From Asterias rubens (lineage: Eukaryota; Echinodermata; Asteroidea; Forcipulatida; Asteriidae), in NCBI RefSeq assembly GCF_902459465.1, contig NC_047069.1, positions 1,798,001-1,862,000 of the forward strand: a stretch of DNA of 64,000 nt. Reading direction: 5' to 3'. The notes beneath the pieces were generated by a model, which was given only the letters and a program-made list of their open reading frames with translations, was not told where the DNA came from and did not search any database. Below, in pieces: positions 45,776 to 60,200 of the stretch. How positions within the stretch are numbered: the stretch's first letter is position 1; the number at the start of each line of letters is the position of its first letter. Position numbers and translations under genes: made by a program.

Positions 45776-47882
45776 GTTCTCAGAGGCCAGCTTTCTCCAG
45801 AAGACGATCGGAGCATACTGATCGAAACGTCGATTGAAACCAACAGATCTTTTCAGAACCACCCCAACTCATAAGAGATAGTCATAACATGGTGTTACCA
45901 CAAACCTTTCCATGTCGTATTTCCACCAAGCAGAGTTTCAAATCCTACTTATAAGTTCTTAGCTCAAAAACGGGCCCTGTTTACCGCCGAATTCTACGCT
46001 TACGATCACCAACTGCGTAAGCGCCGAATGTGTAAGTGAAAAAAGGCCACGCACACACCCAATTAAAACATTCCCGCTAACCCGTAAATACGCCTGACGT
46101 AAGCGTGGAATTCCCCAATTCCACAAGGCCCCCCTTTGCAAGGGGCGATTATTTGCTTACGGTAAGCAGAGCCATGCAGATAATTGCATCCCTGGTTTTG
46201 ATGGAGGAATTCACCGAGGCTGGTTAAAAGGTTTAATTTAGAGAGTTTGATATAGACGTATCCATTTTATTACTTTATGTTCCTTCAAACTTTTATTTTC
46301 GAGTAATTAAAGAGTTGTTTACCACTCGCAGGAATTGTTGCCTTTCAAAGTTTTTCGTTTTTTTATCCTAACCCTTTTTACGTAAACATTAGTCTGCTGT
46401 CTAAATAATATGCACCAATAGACTGTTGAACGCCATATAATACTTAATAGATGGAAATTTGCATCGGGGATAAAGAATATTAATTTTGGTTTTAACCTCA
46501 CAGTAATCCCGAGTTATGTTTGAAAAAAAAAGCATATTACTCGGAAGGGATTTGAACCCACGACCTTTTGAAACTCTAATTCTTTAGAGCAGTGTTTTAC
46601 AAATTAGACCACCGAGATTGTCCGGTAGCTAGAGGCAGTTCGAATCCTATATTTTGTAATACTAACCCTAATTCTGTATAATAAAAGTATTTGTATTAAA
46701 CAAAAAATCTCCGTACATTCCATGGTATTTTCTGGCAGGAAATATACTACCTGACCATAATATGCAATTTGTGCGTCTAAATTTCCACATAAAATTAATT
46801 GGGCTTAACACGTTCTGAGTATCAAAGAACAACCTTCATAAGAAAATATAAGTTTGGAGTGTTGACACCAATAAAGCAGTGTACAAATAATGCCTGCAGG
46901 AAGTCCTGGCAATGTGGCTATTTTGTAAACATATCACAGGCTATAATACAAAATGTATACGAAAATTATTTGATTTATATACCCCACAAAATTTGATTAC
47001 CGTCACCTTACTTTAAAGTTGCATGGTTTTCGTTTTCACCGAAATAACTTTGTATTTATTTATTGAACGATTTTTGAGGCAGATGATGTTTTTTCTCAAA
47101 ACGTAAAACAAATTTAATCACAAGGCTTCGCATTATTATGCACAAAAAGTTACATTAAAACAAAAGCGTTAATGTGTTTTAATTAGGGTTGTCTTCCCGT
47201 TATATATTGTTTATCTGATGTTTAGACTACTAGTTGGCACAGTCTTGTCCTTTGTGTTTTATTGTTGTCCCTTTTCCTTTGTTTCTTGGTTACTGTCAAA
47301 CACACAAAAGTGAACTTGTACAAAGTTGATGAAAGCAAATGACTCTCAAAATGTAACGAATGTAGTGTATTTTTCCACTATAATTCGTTCTGTATAAAAA
47401 AGAAAGAAGAACTGATTTTACATATTTTTTTTTTTTTTTTAAATTTGCAACAGTTTGTAGGCAACCTTAAATTGCATAAACTGGGGAGTTACAATTAAAA
47501 CCCCGGTGTTTTTTCCCATTAGTTATAATAAAAAAGTGTCAATATTTACATTAATTAGTGTGTGTTATATATACCACAATTGTCTACCAACACAATAACA
47601 TTGGTAATATTTTAACAGCGTATTGTGTTTATTTTGATTTTGTTTTCTTGGGCATTTACATGTAAATTTGAACACCCATAGTTTTCGCAGGTACATTCGA
47701 AGATCAATGTATAATTACTTAACATGTTGAGGTTTTCGATAATATTTGTATAAAAATATAAGGGGGAAATGCTTTAAAATGTACATCCCACGTTTAAAAA
47801 AAAGGTGGGGTTATAAAAACGGTACCCAAACGTAAAGCCATTTATAAAAAATTGTGCAAAATCAAAAATCTATATCAAACTT
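45776..47882. other. Convergent intergenic spacer of genes A and B
   Basis: Contains the repeat at about 45787-45870, also found at 39270-39350. It contains a tRNA-derived SINE on the minus strand at about 46445-46660 (gaagggatttgaacccacga; accaccgagattgtccggta; tttgcatcggggataaagaa). Otherwise it is AT-rich sequence with no recognised gene. 3' UTR extents of A are unknown. Confidence 0.6.
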
Positions 47883-48244
47883 TTAAAGACATTGGACACC
47901 ATTGGTAATTACTCTACATAGTTGTTAGTATAAAAACTTACTGGTAACAAGCAGAGGATAGCTGTTGATAGTATAAAACATTGTGAGAAGCGGCTCCCTC
48001 TGAAGTAGGGATGTCTTAAAAAGAGCTAATTTCTCACTCAAATATTTGAACATAATAAAATACTTTTTAGGCATCTGAGAGCAAAACAAATTGTGCAACG
48101 AGGGTGTTTTTAGTTCCATTATTCTAGTGCAACTGCGATGACCAACTGAGCTCATTTTTTTTACAGGTTTCTAGTTACCACGTATTAGGTTTTATGCTAA
48201 TAAGTAATTTTGAAGTAATTACCAAAAGTGTCATCTTTCTTTAA
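47883..48244 (-). mobile_element. M1 element, copy 8, next to the stop codon of gene B
   Basis: Starts tttaaagacattggacacca and ends agtgtcatctttctttaa. Its right edge is 40 bp beyond the stop codon of gene B, so it probably forms part of that gene's 3' UTR. Confidence 0.88.
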
Positions 48245-48283
48245 GAATGAATACTGGAGAAACAGTGACAAATGATAAAACTG

Positions 48284-51200
48284 CTAAAATGCACTTGCGT
48301 TGAATCCAGCGTTCTGGTAGATTCCAGTGTCCGGGTCGGGGTTGTTGGGGTTGTTGGGGTTGTTGGTTCCTCCACGGTGTAGCGGAGGGTACCCGGCCGC
48401 CTCCCGGTCCTCATCCAGTGCTGGACCCCACTCTGGACTCGGAGTCACGGAAAATTTGAGTCTCTGTAAAATGAACAACAAGTAATAATAATAATATGAA
48501 TTTATAATGCGCATTTTTCCAGAAAACCGATCAAGACGCCTACACAAAATGAAAACATTATACAATAGAAAACGAAGAATAAACATAACATAATGAAACC
48601 CAACGAAAGTCTAAGTGAACAAGTGTGTTCTCAGTTCCCTCTTAAAGTTGTTGAGAGATGTTGTTTGGCGAAGTGAGACTGGGAGCTTATTCCAAAGGGC
48701 AGGAGCAGCTTTGGCGAAAGCACGGTCTCCGTAACGAATTGTTCTAGACCTTGGCTCTACCAGCAAGTGAGATCCAGCAGACCATAGAGCACGACTGCTG
48801 TGCTTGGTGGAGAATAGTTCACAAAGATACCGTCAGAGTCAGAGTTAGAACATGGCATGACGTTTCGGCCCTAGCAGAGTCTTTATACGAATTAAAGAAA
48901 TTTTAGCCTAAGAGAAAAACTGTGCTATAATTATAGGGTTGAAAACTATTTTTTTGCAAGGATATTAATAACGACTTATAAGCTTTAAAGATGCTATGTC
49001 AGACTTTTGGCTGATTTGACCCAACATTTATTATTTAAAATTCATTAGGTATTTTGATGGGGGTCGAGAAAGTTACACGCTTTCATTTGAGCCATTGCTC
49101 GAAAAAGTCCGCCAATTGTTAGTAGCAGTGAAATAAAGTGCTCACAATTAGTTTTTGCCGGATCCCGACAATATATCACGTGACCAATTCTTATGTGTTT
49201 TATAAGAAACGTTTTAAATTTGTGTCATGGTTCCTGACCATTAAAAGTAAAAGTTAAACTTTTTCTCGTTAGAGCTGGTGATACTCTTTGAAATACCGTT
49301 CACTCAAAAAAAATCTATTTTTTCATGTTTGGGGCCAAAAATCTGACATAGCATCTTTAATAAGATTAGATTAGATAAGAATAGACTAGATTACATTATT
49401 TTTCAATGTTTTGTCCCAAAAATTCCTAATATTGTGATTTAGAAATTCAATTTCCACTGGAAAATGGGTACAAATCTAACATTAGATGTTAAATTTGCAC
49501 CAGAAATAAAGAATATTCACTTTGGTTTTTAATACATTATTTTTTACCCATATACATGTGTGTATTATATTATATATTACTACATAGGCGTATAGATTAC
49601 AAGAAACAGTAAATAGTCAATAATTACAGTAAACAGAATACAATATGTACGGGCATGCACAATGAACAAAAAATACCATTAAAAATTACTATAAATAAAT
49701 ATAGATACAAAACAATGGGAAACATTTGGTACTAAACATTGATTGCTTGATTGAATTTATTCTGATAACAAAACAGCAAGAACATTCCAAAAATACATAC
49801 ACAACTAGAGGAGAAAAACTGCACAAAATTATCCAAGGATAGCCCAAAAAGTCAATATCTTACTAATAGGATTATTTTCATTGGTGTCCTTACAAAAAAC
49901 GGCAAAAACACAAACAATGTTGTACCAAAAACCTACCTCTACAAGACCGCCTTCCGCTTTGAATATCAGAAACCCAATTGCATACACAACAATGCAAAGG
50001 AGTGATGTGCCGGTCATAGCCCAACCAAGAATATTAGCCCATTCTGGGAACACATAATCACCGTACTGCGCAGGTGTGAACGTCAGAAATCCGAAAAATA
50101 TCAGAACCTGTGAAAGAAGAAGCAGTGACAAAAACTCAATGCTGGCTCAGTGAGTTATTTTGGTGACATTGTTTTACTCATTTCTCAAAAACTACAGCCC
50201 CTCAGCAAGTAATATTTCAAGTATGCCCGTCCCGAAAGTCCCCTATTCGCAACAGTTTTAACAACATTTATTTCATACTGACTCAATTGAAATGTTTTCA
50301 ACTCCTGAGAAATATTCGATGCAAAAACAAAGCTGTGACGTCAAAGTTCGTATCGCATTCGCATTTGCAGGAAATATGAACCGGGCTTTACACGAAAGGA
50401 ACCGAGTCTAGTAACTTGCCTTCGTGACATCTGGAGTAATGAGGTACCACATAATCTTCCATACGAAGCTTGGTCTACTTCCAATCATGACACCAATCTC
50501 ATCCAGGAACCTGTCCAATCCTGAAACATCAACACCATACGTATTTAGTATCCATCGGCATGTTGTTTGCACTTGCCGAGAGACCATAATTGGTGCGTTC
50601 GTTTAGCTTCCCTGGGTCGACCCAGGTCTGCCCCGGTACGTTCGACTAGCTTTGACGGGCCTCACCCGGGTCAGCCCTCAGTGCCCTGCTTGTGGAGTGG
50701 GTCACTTGGGTGACCTGAGGTGCATGCCGTCACCACGAGAGGGCGAGTGTGATCGTTCGTTTAGCTCTTGTCAGGGGCTCACCCGAGTGAGCACGCGGGG
50801 TAGACCCAGGGAAGCTAAACGAGGTGTAAATGAAAAATGCCTGGAAGAGTGGTTGAACGACAAAGATCGCGCGGTGTTTGAAGCTTGCGCAGGAGCTAAC
50901 CTGCGCAACGGGATGAGATGTCCATTTTTAGCCCGTATAACCTTTTGCATGTCCGAAGGCGCATGATCGGTGCGCAACGGATTTTTGGTGGTTTGGTGAT
51001 ACCAAGGTCCAAGCAACACTGGCAAAAATAATGGCGCGATGATTACGCCTACTCCAAATTTTGAAGAAATGTGGTAAACACAACTGGCATAGGGTGCGTT
51101 CGTTTAGCTTCCCTGGGTCATCCCAGGTCTGCCCCGGTCACTTGGGGGCTGGCCCCAGGTAAACGACGTCACTACGAGAGCGGTGAGTGGTCGTTCGTTT

Positions 51201-54200
51201 AGCTCTTGTCAGGGGCTCACCCGAGTGAGCACCGCGGGGTAGACCCAGGGAAGCTAAACGAATGCACCCAATGTCACAGGGAAATACAGCATGGTATCCA
51301 TCCTGGCAGCTCGAATTATTGCTCAACTAAACTCGATTTCCAAAGATTTTTAATAGTACATTAGTCAAGATGGCGCATAAGTGAAATGTCAAATTCACTC
51401 CGTTTGTGGGTTCACAATGTGAACCTAATAAAAGAAACTGTATGTGCACCTTTTCTGATCCTTTAAAAAGCGGGTATTTTAGCCTAAAACACCAACACAT
51501 CACAGCAAAAGAATGATTGTGTTTTAGTTTCGTTTTTATGCCAAAGACACTCACTAGTAAGTGTCAAAACGGGAGGCAATTTTTGCTTGCGAAATTGGTC
51601 CTTTTGGTTGGTGAGCAATCAAGTCAATCAAATTTTGGGGGTATTAATTACCATAGATAAAGTCAAAGATTAGGATTTCAATAAGAGCCATAATCAATGG
51701 AGTGTATCCAGCAGAGTACCAGTCAAATAGAGTCATCACATAGATACCTCCCTGTAATATAACACAAAATAGTAGCATTAACATCATCAGAGATTAATCT
51801 ATCACAAGATATTCACTTAGATATATTTGAGATCCATCTACTACAAGAGATTCACATAGATATATTAGATATATATCTATATACAAGATATTCATATAGG
51901 CCTAGAACTATCATATATTCATTTAAATCTATCAGATATCAGATATATATATTAACCTATCACAAGATATTCACGTAGATATATTTGAGAGCCATCTACT
52001 ACAAGAGATTCACATAGATATATTAGATGTATCTATATACAAGATATTCATATAGGCCTAGAACTATCATATATTCATTTAAATCTATCAGATATCAGAT
52101 ATATATATTAACCTATCACAAGATATTCACGTAGATATATTTGAGATCCATCTACTACAAGAGATTCACTTAGATCTATTAGATGTATATCTATATACAA
52201 GATTTAATAGATGTTAAATTTGCATCGGGGATAAAGAATATTAATTTTTGGTTTTTACCCATATACACCGATGTGTGTAGCACTGTATACTCAGTACTTT
52301 CCCGAGTCCTGTGAAAAAAATCACAGGCATTTTACTCGGGTGGGATTCGAACCCACGACCTTTGCAATTCTAGAGCAGTGTCATACCAACTAGACCACCG
52401 AGATTGCCCGGTAGCTAGAGGCAGTTCGAATCCTACGTTTTAGCAGCGGGTACTGCAAACGATTTAATAGATGTTAAATTTGCATCGGGGATAAAGAATA
52501 TTAATTTTTGGTTTTTACCCATACACCGATGTGTGTAGCACTGTATACTCAGTACTTTCCCGAGTCCTGTGAAAAAGGAGATCCATTAACACGAGATATT
52601 CACATAGTTCTATATCAGAGACATATTTAACACAATATATCCAAATAGATCAATCAGAGATCTATTTACCACAAGAAAATTACAAAGTTGTATATCAGAG
52701 ATCTATAACACAATATATTCAAATAGATCGAATCATAGTGTAAATTACCCCCAAGATATTCGCATAGACCTATATCAGAGATCTATAACACAATATATTC
52801 AAATGATTATGAATAGATATGATTGATTGATTGATTGAATTTATTCAGATAAAAACATGTCAAAAATACATACACAACAACGGGAGAAAAGACAATGAAA
52901 TAAGAGAATTCAAAATAGAACACAAGAGAAAAATACAGCACCAAATCTTATCAAAGGATAACCCCAAAAGAAAAATCAATATCATAGGCTTATTTTCATT
53001 AGAGTCCTTACAAAAAAAACTGCAAAAACCTCAAAAAGAAATGGAAGTACCAACAACAGACAAACCTAGACGAGGGCAAAGGGAAGAAACATGGAAAATA
53101 AAGCAGGAAAACATAACAGATATTCACATAAATCTATCAGAGATAACACTTATTTATCAGAGATCCATTTACTAAAAGATATATCAGAGATTCATTAACC
53201 ACAAGATATTCACAAATATATAGATCTATCAGATATCCATTTACCCCAATATATTCTCATCGATCTAAATCAGCTATCCATTTACCACAAGATATTTACA
53301 CAGCGGAGATCCATTTACAACAAGATATTCACTAAAAATTCGTCCATGTGCTTAAACATTGAATGTTCAATAATACTTTTGATTTGAAAACATTAGGGTT
53401 GGGGATAGAGGTTCAAGGAACACGTTGCATTGTATCGGTCGAGTTGGTTTTTAAAAACGTTTGAAACCGTTTCTTAGATAATTTAAAAGTAGAGTATAAC
53501 GATCCACACAAACATGCCTCGAAATTGCACGGTGTTCCTTTTACGTCGCGAAGAAACACGGTCGGCCATTTTGACTCCACAAAATGGCCGACCGTGTTAG
53601 TTCGCGACGTAAAAGGAAAACCACGCAATTTCGAAGCATACTTGTGTGGACCATTATATTCTACTTTTAAAATATCTTTCTAACCATTTGAATTTCATAA
53701 CAAACGGTTTCAAACACTTTTCATAGACCAACTCGTCCTATCCAAGGCAACGAGTTACTTTATTATTTATAGATTCTTAATGATCGTTACCTGTGTAGTG
53801 AAAGGCAATCCAAGCAGCAGCATAATCAAACAAACGGTGAATATGACGAAGGTTTTCTTCTTCCTAATCCATGGGAAGAAGCCTGCCATTTCATCCATGG
53901 TCGCAGTTACGACCGTCTCCAAGGTAACAAACTGCAAAAATAGTATAAAAACTCCAATACTTTCATTCAAAATGATATTAATTCAAGCAAAGGGACGATC
54001 GATAATATTCAGACCGATCCGACGCGCACCGGGCGCACAAGTTAGTGTTGAGCACCGCGCGCCATTGCTGGGGTGTTTTTTTAGCACAAAGACATGAGGA
54101 AATCATGTTTCTTTTCACTCTTCATGAAAATTAAATGTTTTCCTCAACGAATAACACAATTTCCTTAACAGGACATCATGATGTACCAATGTAGATCACT

Positions 54201-57200
54201 GACCACAAATATTTGCAACAAAATAGAAGCCGGATCATCTTGAAAAGGGTGCTTGTCTTTGGCGAGTTAGGGGTCAAAGACGCAGAACTGCAACATAGTC
54301 GCTAAAATGCATAACATCGGCGAGGTATTTTGTCAGAAATTCAGTATTTTACTTGCTGCTTAATTAAAAAAAAATTATCGAGAACGTAGTACGTTGTTAT
54401 ACCAAGTAGCCACATCAAGGAAATTTCAAAGATAGTCGAGGAAGACTTTCAATTCCCATAAAAAGTGAAAAGGAAAACGATTTTCTCGTGTCTTTGTGCA
54501 CAAACTAGGCGCCTGGATTGATCTTATGTTGGTAAAGTTAACTGTCACAATACAAATAACTTCATTAAAGTTTCAATGCATATTTATTAACTGCATCCGT
54601 CTACAAACAGTGACACATGCAATTGAGTATTAAGGAACTGCTCATTGTGGATCGGATTGACCACGTGATAAATCAGTAGGACTATACTATCATAATCACC
54701 TCTAAAGCATTTGCAGCAACTGGGCCAAAATGCTGGAACCATCTTCCTCAATCTTTTCGATTTGTCAATGTCCTTCGGATGGGACGTAAAACCGTTGGTC
54801 CCATGTGTTGTGAATAGCATGTAAAAGAACCCAGTACACTTATCGAAAGAGAAGGGGTTTGCCCCTGTGTTCCTGGCTGTGGCTGCTGTAAGCGCCGTAG
54901 CCACTTGTAAACCCTTAGGAGGTGCAAAATAATTGAGTCTCAGAATTCATCACTACAATAACATATCTTTCTGAAATTTTGTATATACTCAGCGCCTTGA
55001 GTACCTCGTTTGGTATCGTGCACTATAAAGACTTCGATATTATAAATTGAGAACCCATCCCTGTCAGAAGTTACGCTTATTTGAAATAATTTTAGTAAAT
55101 CGTTGTTTGGAAATATATATAATAATATGTCTAGTTTAGTACTCGTAATTCTTTTTGGGGGCAAAAGAGCTTTGTATCAAATTTGTAAAAAGCGCTACAT
55201 AAAAACGGTTATTATTATACTTATTATAATATAATAATTTGATAAAAGTCGAGTAAGCGTGGTAATAACTCACCTGGCTGTCAAGTCCCAGTGTTATCAA
55301 CATAAAGAAGAAAATGAAAGACCAGAGTTGAGGAACTACAGGTAGCCTTGATATCGCCTCAGGGTACGCGACGAAGGCTAATCCAGGACCTATCGAAAAG
55401 ACACATTGTCAATATAGCAAAGTTGGAGACTTTGGAACGCTAGGTGGTGGCAGATTTACCAGGTAAGTTTCCATTGCTCAATATTGGGTTTATTGCTTTG
55501 TGTTCCACATTGGAGTTCCTTTATATACAAGAGCCTAGTGTCTTACGGTTTAATGCCATTATAAGAGGGTTACATGTTATGCATTGGAGAGGCCCGCACG
55601 TGTTCTTGCTCACGCATGCGCCGTGGGCGGAGCCTAAAGGATCAGTTTATATAACTGACATACAGATCCTTGTCATTTGATTGGTGGAACTTACTTCATG
55701 TGACATTCACTATTACTCCCATCCGCACCAGCGATCAAAAAGACCTATTCGCCCATGGGGAGTAGCATTTCCCAATCAACAGTTAGGATCATCCTTGTTC
55801 CCAATATTTTGTAGTACAGCGCCGCTGCTTGAACAAAGTAGCACCTGTCCAAATAGGGTTGTGAACCAATTGCTATTAAATTTGTGCATTGTTGCCGCTA
55901 CGCGGCGCTATATGATTTAAAATACATCAAATGACAAGGATCTATATGTCAGGTATATAAAACAAACATTAAGTGGCTTTAATTTGTGAAATGGAACAGT
56001 CCAAATTTTACCTTGCGATAATATTCCTCCCATTCCACTCTGAGCCACTCAATATTTGTATACTATACCAGAGCCTATCTGGTTGTTAGTTCTATATTGG
56101 GTTTATTTCTGCAAGGGATTCCACACTTTTTGTTCGCATTGTTTTAAAGCGGTTTGTCAATGCCTTCCAAGGGAGACATAGTCCAATCTAAACTACAAAT
56201 GTAGTCTAATAATTTAATGTATTTTAATACATAAAAGTGCACCACATACAATTATCTCAGCACACGTACACAGTGACAATTAAAAGTTAAAAGGTAAAAA
56301 GTTAACAAAGAGTAACAAATTAGAGTAAAACAACGGCTACCATAATAAGATTGAAACAAATGAGATTTAACCAATAACTTAAAGGATTCATAGCTGTGGG
56401 CTGCACGAATGTTTCATGGAAGACATTGTTACTTTTAGTTTCCAAACATTTCGCATCTTATTTGCTGCCAAGTGTATACATTGTTGTATAAAAAAGTTCA
56501 GTTTGTCAAGTTTTGAGTGGTAATGATTTTGGATGCAATTATAACTTACCTGCGTTTATAGCTTTGTCGATAGGTACCCCTGCATCACATGCCATGAATC
56601 CAATTACAGAAAAGACGACAAATCCAGCGAAGACACTGGTCAAACCACCACTGACTATCACAACAGTCGCATCCCTGTAAGAAATATACGCATTATTTAC
56701 TTCATCATATTGAATTAAGCCACTTAAAGACACTGGACACTATTGGTAATTGCCAAAGACCAGTCTTCTCGCTTAGTGTATCTCAACATATGCACAAAAT
56801 AACAAACCTGTGAAAATTTGAACTCAATTATTATTATTATTAATGGTTTATTTTAATCTGAATAAAAAACAACCAAAAGGTTGACAACATTCAAATTTAC
56901 AAAGTTTTTACAGAATTAAGAAAAATGGAATTAACAATAAACAGGCAAAATCTATACATAAATACACAAACATTTTTAAAAAAAAAAACATTAACTAGCA
57001 GAAACACGCCATAAAAATGGCAAAGACATACATAAAAAAAAACAGACAAAAAGTTTAAAATTTGCCAAGCAGCCCCAAACACTATTTCAATATTCTAGCT
57101 AATGAGGGTAGCGTGGCTTTACTATAGCGCTCAGTTTTGCATTTAGGTATTTGAAAGCTAGTAGTTGAGGCTGCTCTGAGATGCATGTTAGTGGTGTTAG

Positions 57201-60200
57201 ATCTGGCAAGAGGTAGTAAGTGACACAATTTTTGAGAACAACGAAGACTATTACCAAAGTAAGCAACAGATTATGGGTCTAGATTCTAAAGTGGGAATAT
57301 TAAGACTAGTCAGAGCATGTGAGTAGGAAATGTATCCATAGCCTAAAATAATACGACTGGCTCGTTTCTGCACACGCTCTAAAGAGATATTTTGCTCCTT
57401 GCTTATTGAAGTGTGCCATACTTGGCAGGCATACTCAAGAACTGGTCTTATGTAACAAATGTAAACCGCAAGTATGTCCAAAAACAGGAACCTTAGCTTT
57501 CTTAAGAATACATAGAGTGTAAAGTCTGCGAGAAGCTTTAGAAATAATGTCAGTAATATGCAAGTTCCATTTAAGGTCACTCTGAATGGTTACTCCCAGT
57601 AATTTCAAATGAGACACCTGACTTAAGTTACTCGAGTTAATGATAAGTTGTGAAGCAGGTACTTGGTGCTTTAAGAAACTAATTACCATACTCTTACACT
57701 TGGAAGGCTTAGGTAACACATCATTATCCTTACACCAAATAGTAAAGTTGTTAAGGTGAGTTTGCAATTTTTCCTGTTGCCCATGTTGGATAGTTTCGTC
57801 GTCGAAGTTGCGAGATAATAATGGAAGAAAAAACACCCTTGTCACACGAAGTTGTGTGCTTGGAGATGCTTAATTTCGGGACCTCAGTCTCGAAATCAAC
57901 TTCAAAATGTTTGTGGAAAATAACTTCTTTCTCGAAAACTACGTTACTTCAGAGTGAGCCGTTTTTCACAATGTTTCATACTATCAACAGCTCTCAATTG
58001 CTCGTTACATGCTAACAAATATTTTGAGTAATTACCAATAGTGTCCAATGGCTTTAAGCCACTTAAAGTCTTCTCACTTGGTGTATCTCAACATACGCAC
58101 AAAATAACAAACCTGTGAACGTTTGGATTCAATTGGTCATCGAAGTTGCAAGAAAAACACCCTTGTTGTGACAAATTTGGCTGCTTTCAGGTGCCTAAAA
58201 TGGGTATCAGACCGGAAGTCTTTGAATATTATTTGAGTGAGAAATTACCTCCAAGTTCTCAAAACTCCGTCACTTCAGAGGGAACCGTTTCTCACAATGT
58301 GTTAAACTATCAACAGCTCTTCATTGCTCATTACCAAGTAAGTATTTATACTTACAACTGTTTTGAGTAATTATCAACAGTGTCCAGTGCAATTTAAAAT
58401 ATACAAGTAATGCATTCCACTGACCTGAAGATGTTATTGTGGAACTTATTGTAGCTCGATAAGGTATGCAAACCACCCCATCCAACGCCGAATGAAAACG
58501 CAACCTGATTGGCTGCCGCTCTCCATACCTGTATAATGACGTCATCAAATGAATATTCATAAGAGGGTCATCCAACAGAGCGGGAAAAGGTAGATTAGAT
58601 TACACAAGATTTATTTATTCACCATGTAAACATGAAATGTGTTTTCTCTGTCGTAAAAACATATAAATCATATAAATATATACACGAACAAGAGTAGGTA
58701 ACCAAAAACAGGTATACTATAAACAAACAAGTCACAGAACCCCTTCTACAAAATAAAAACTCAGGTATACACCGCTAAAACTCTTGTTTAAATTTTGGAA
58801 AGTATAAAACACATGTTTATTTGAGTTCACACTTACAATTCCATACAACTGCTTTACATTACTAAACGTACATATGCAACTTCTCTGCTCATTACACAAT
58901 GTTTAAAGGAACGTTACAGAAAATTGGTAAGAAACAAAAATCATGAAGATCACAGATTTACATAAAACTTACACGGTCTAGTGATGATGATAGTATAAAA
59001 CATCCCTTGAAATATTTCTGTCTGAAATGTCATATTTGATGAGAAATAAATTATCTAACCTCGCTTTGGAGTTTATCGCTCAGTTTCATTCATTTTTATT
59101 TTGGCATCAAAGCAATGCAAAATTTGTAATCGGTTTTTCACTATTCCCTCGTGACCCGGATGGCCGATCGATCTCAAATTTCTACAGGTTTGTCAGTTTA
59201 TGTATATGGTGGATTACATAAAGTGCTTACACTACCAACAACTGTTTCGTAAGCAAAAACCAATTCTGTAATGTTCCTTTAAGGGTTGTAAAAACACATT
59301 TTAACATCATTTGAGTGGGGTGCCCTCTCGTCTGCTAATGGTCAAAAGACGGTAGCTTATTGGGCTGGTCATGTGTGCTGTGCGTACAACTTTTCCATTT
59401 TAGTTTTACATCTAAAATTAAAGATGGCGGCTTGATGACGTCATCAATGCATAAGGTTTACTGAGGCTCGGATTAACTCACGGCAACATTCAATAGCATG
59501 GTTTGGGTTGGTTGTTTGTTGGTTTGTTGGTTGGTTTGTTTGGTTGTGTTTGTAGCATGTCTGTGTAAAGAAACCAGCTCGGGTCTGAGCCTGCATGATA
59601 CTTGGTTCCTTGTGGCTGCTGTATGCGCCGTAGCACCTTGTAAACCCTTATAAGTGCTACATAATTGGGTCTCAGAATTCACCACTGCAATAACCTCTCC
59701 CTCTCTCTGAGAGTTTGTATATACTCAGCGCTTTGAGTACCTTGTTTAGTGTATAGATGCGCTATACAAGACGTCGATATTATTATTATTATATTAATTT
59801 GAATTGAAGATTCTCTGCTCACCTGAATATCAAGAAGTTTATCAAACTGTGGTGTAATGAAGTAGAGAATACCATTGACTGCACCAGGCTGCAGGGCACC
59901 AACGATCAGTAGAGTCAGTAGACCTAGATAGGGGAATGTAGCTGTAAAGTATACAACCTGGTGACAAAAACAAAAATGTAGCATCATGATATCAACTTGT
60001 TGTTGTGCTCTCTGTCCTTCTCACTTTATTGGCCTTTGTTGTTGTTACATCACCCCTTTCACACAAGAGCTATTTAGCAAGGGTCCCTTGCTAAATTGTA
60101 CAAAATGTACCTCTCGTGTGAAAGGATATTTTGTCCACTGTCCAAAGTTCTCTTGCAAAATCTTGTCAAACATTGGTACATTTTACAACAGGCTTAAATT

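Noticed and set aside
52325-52405. True tRNA genes on the minus strand here and at 33955-34028, 43385-43440 and 46540-46640
   Set aside because: A and B boxes are present but the acceptor and anticodon stems are poor (C at position 33), and the same sequences carry SINE tails.
57435-57845. Protein-coding gene on the minus strand
   Set aside because: It is reverse-transcriptase sequence with a frameshift, nested in an M1 element inside an intron.
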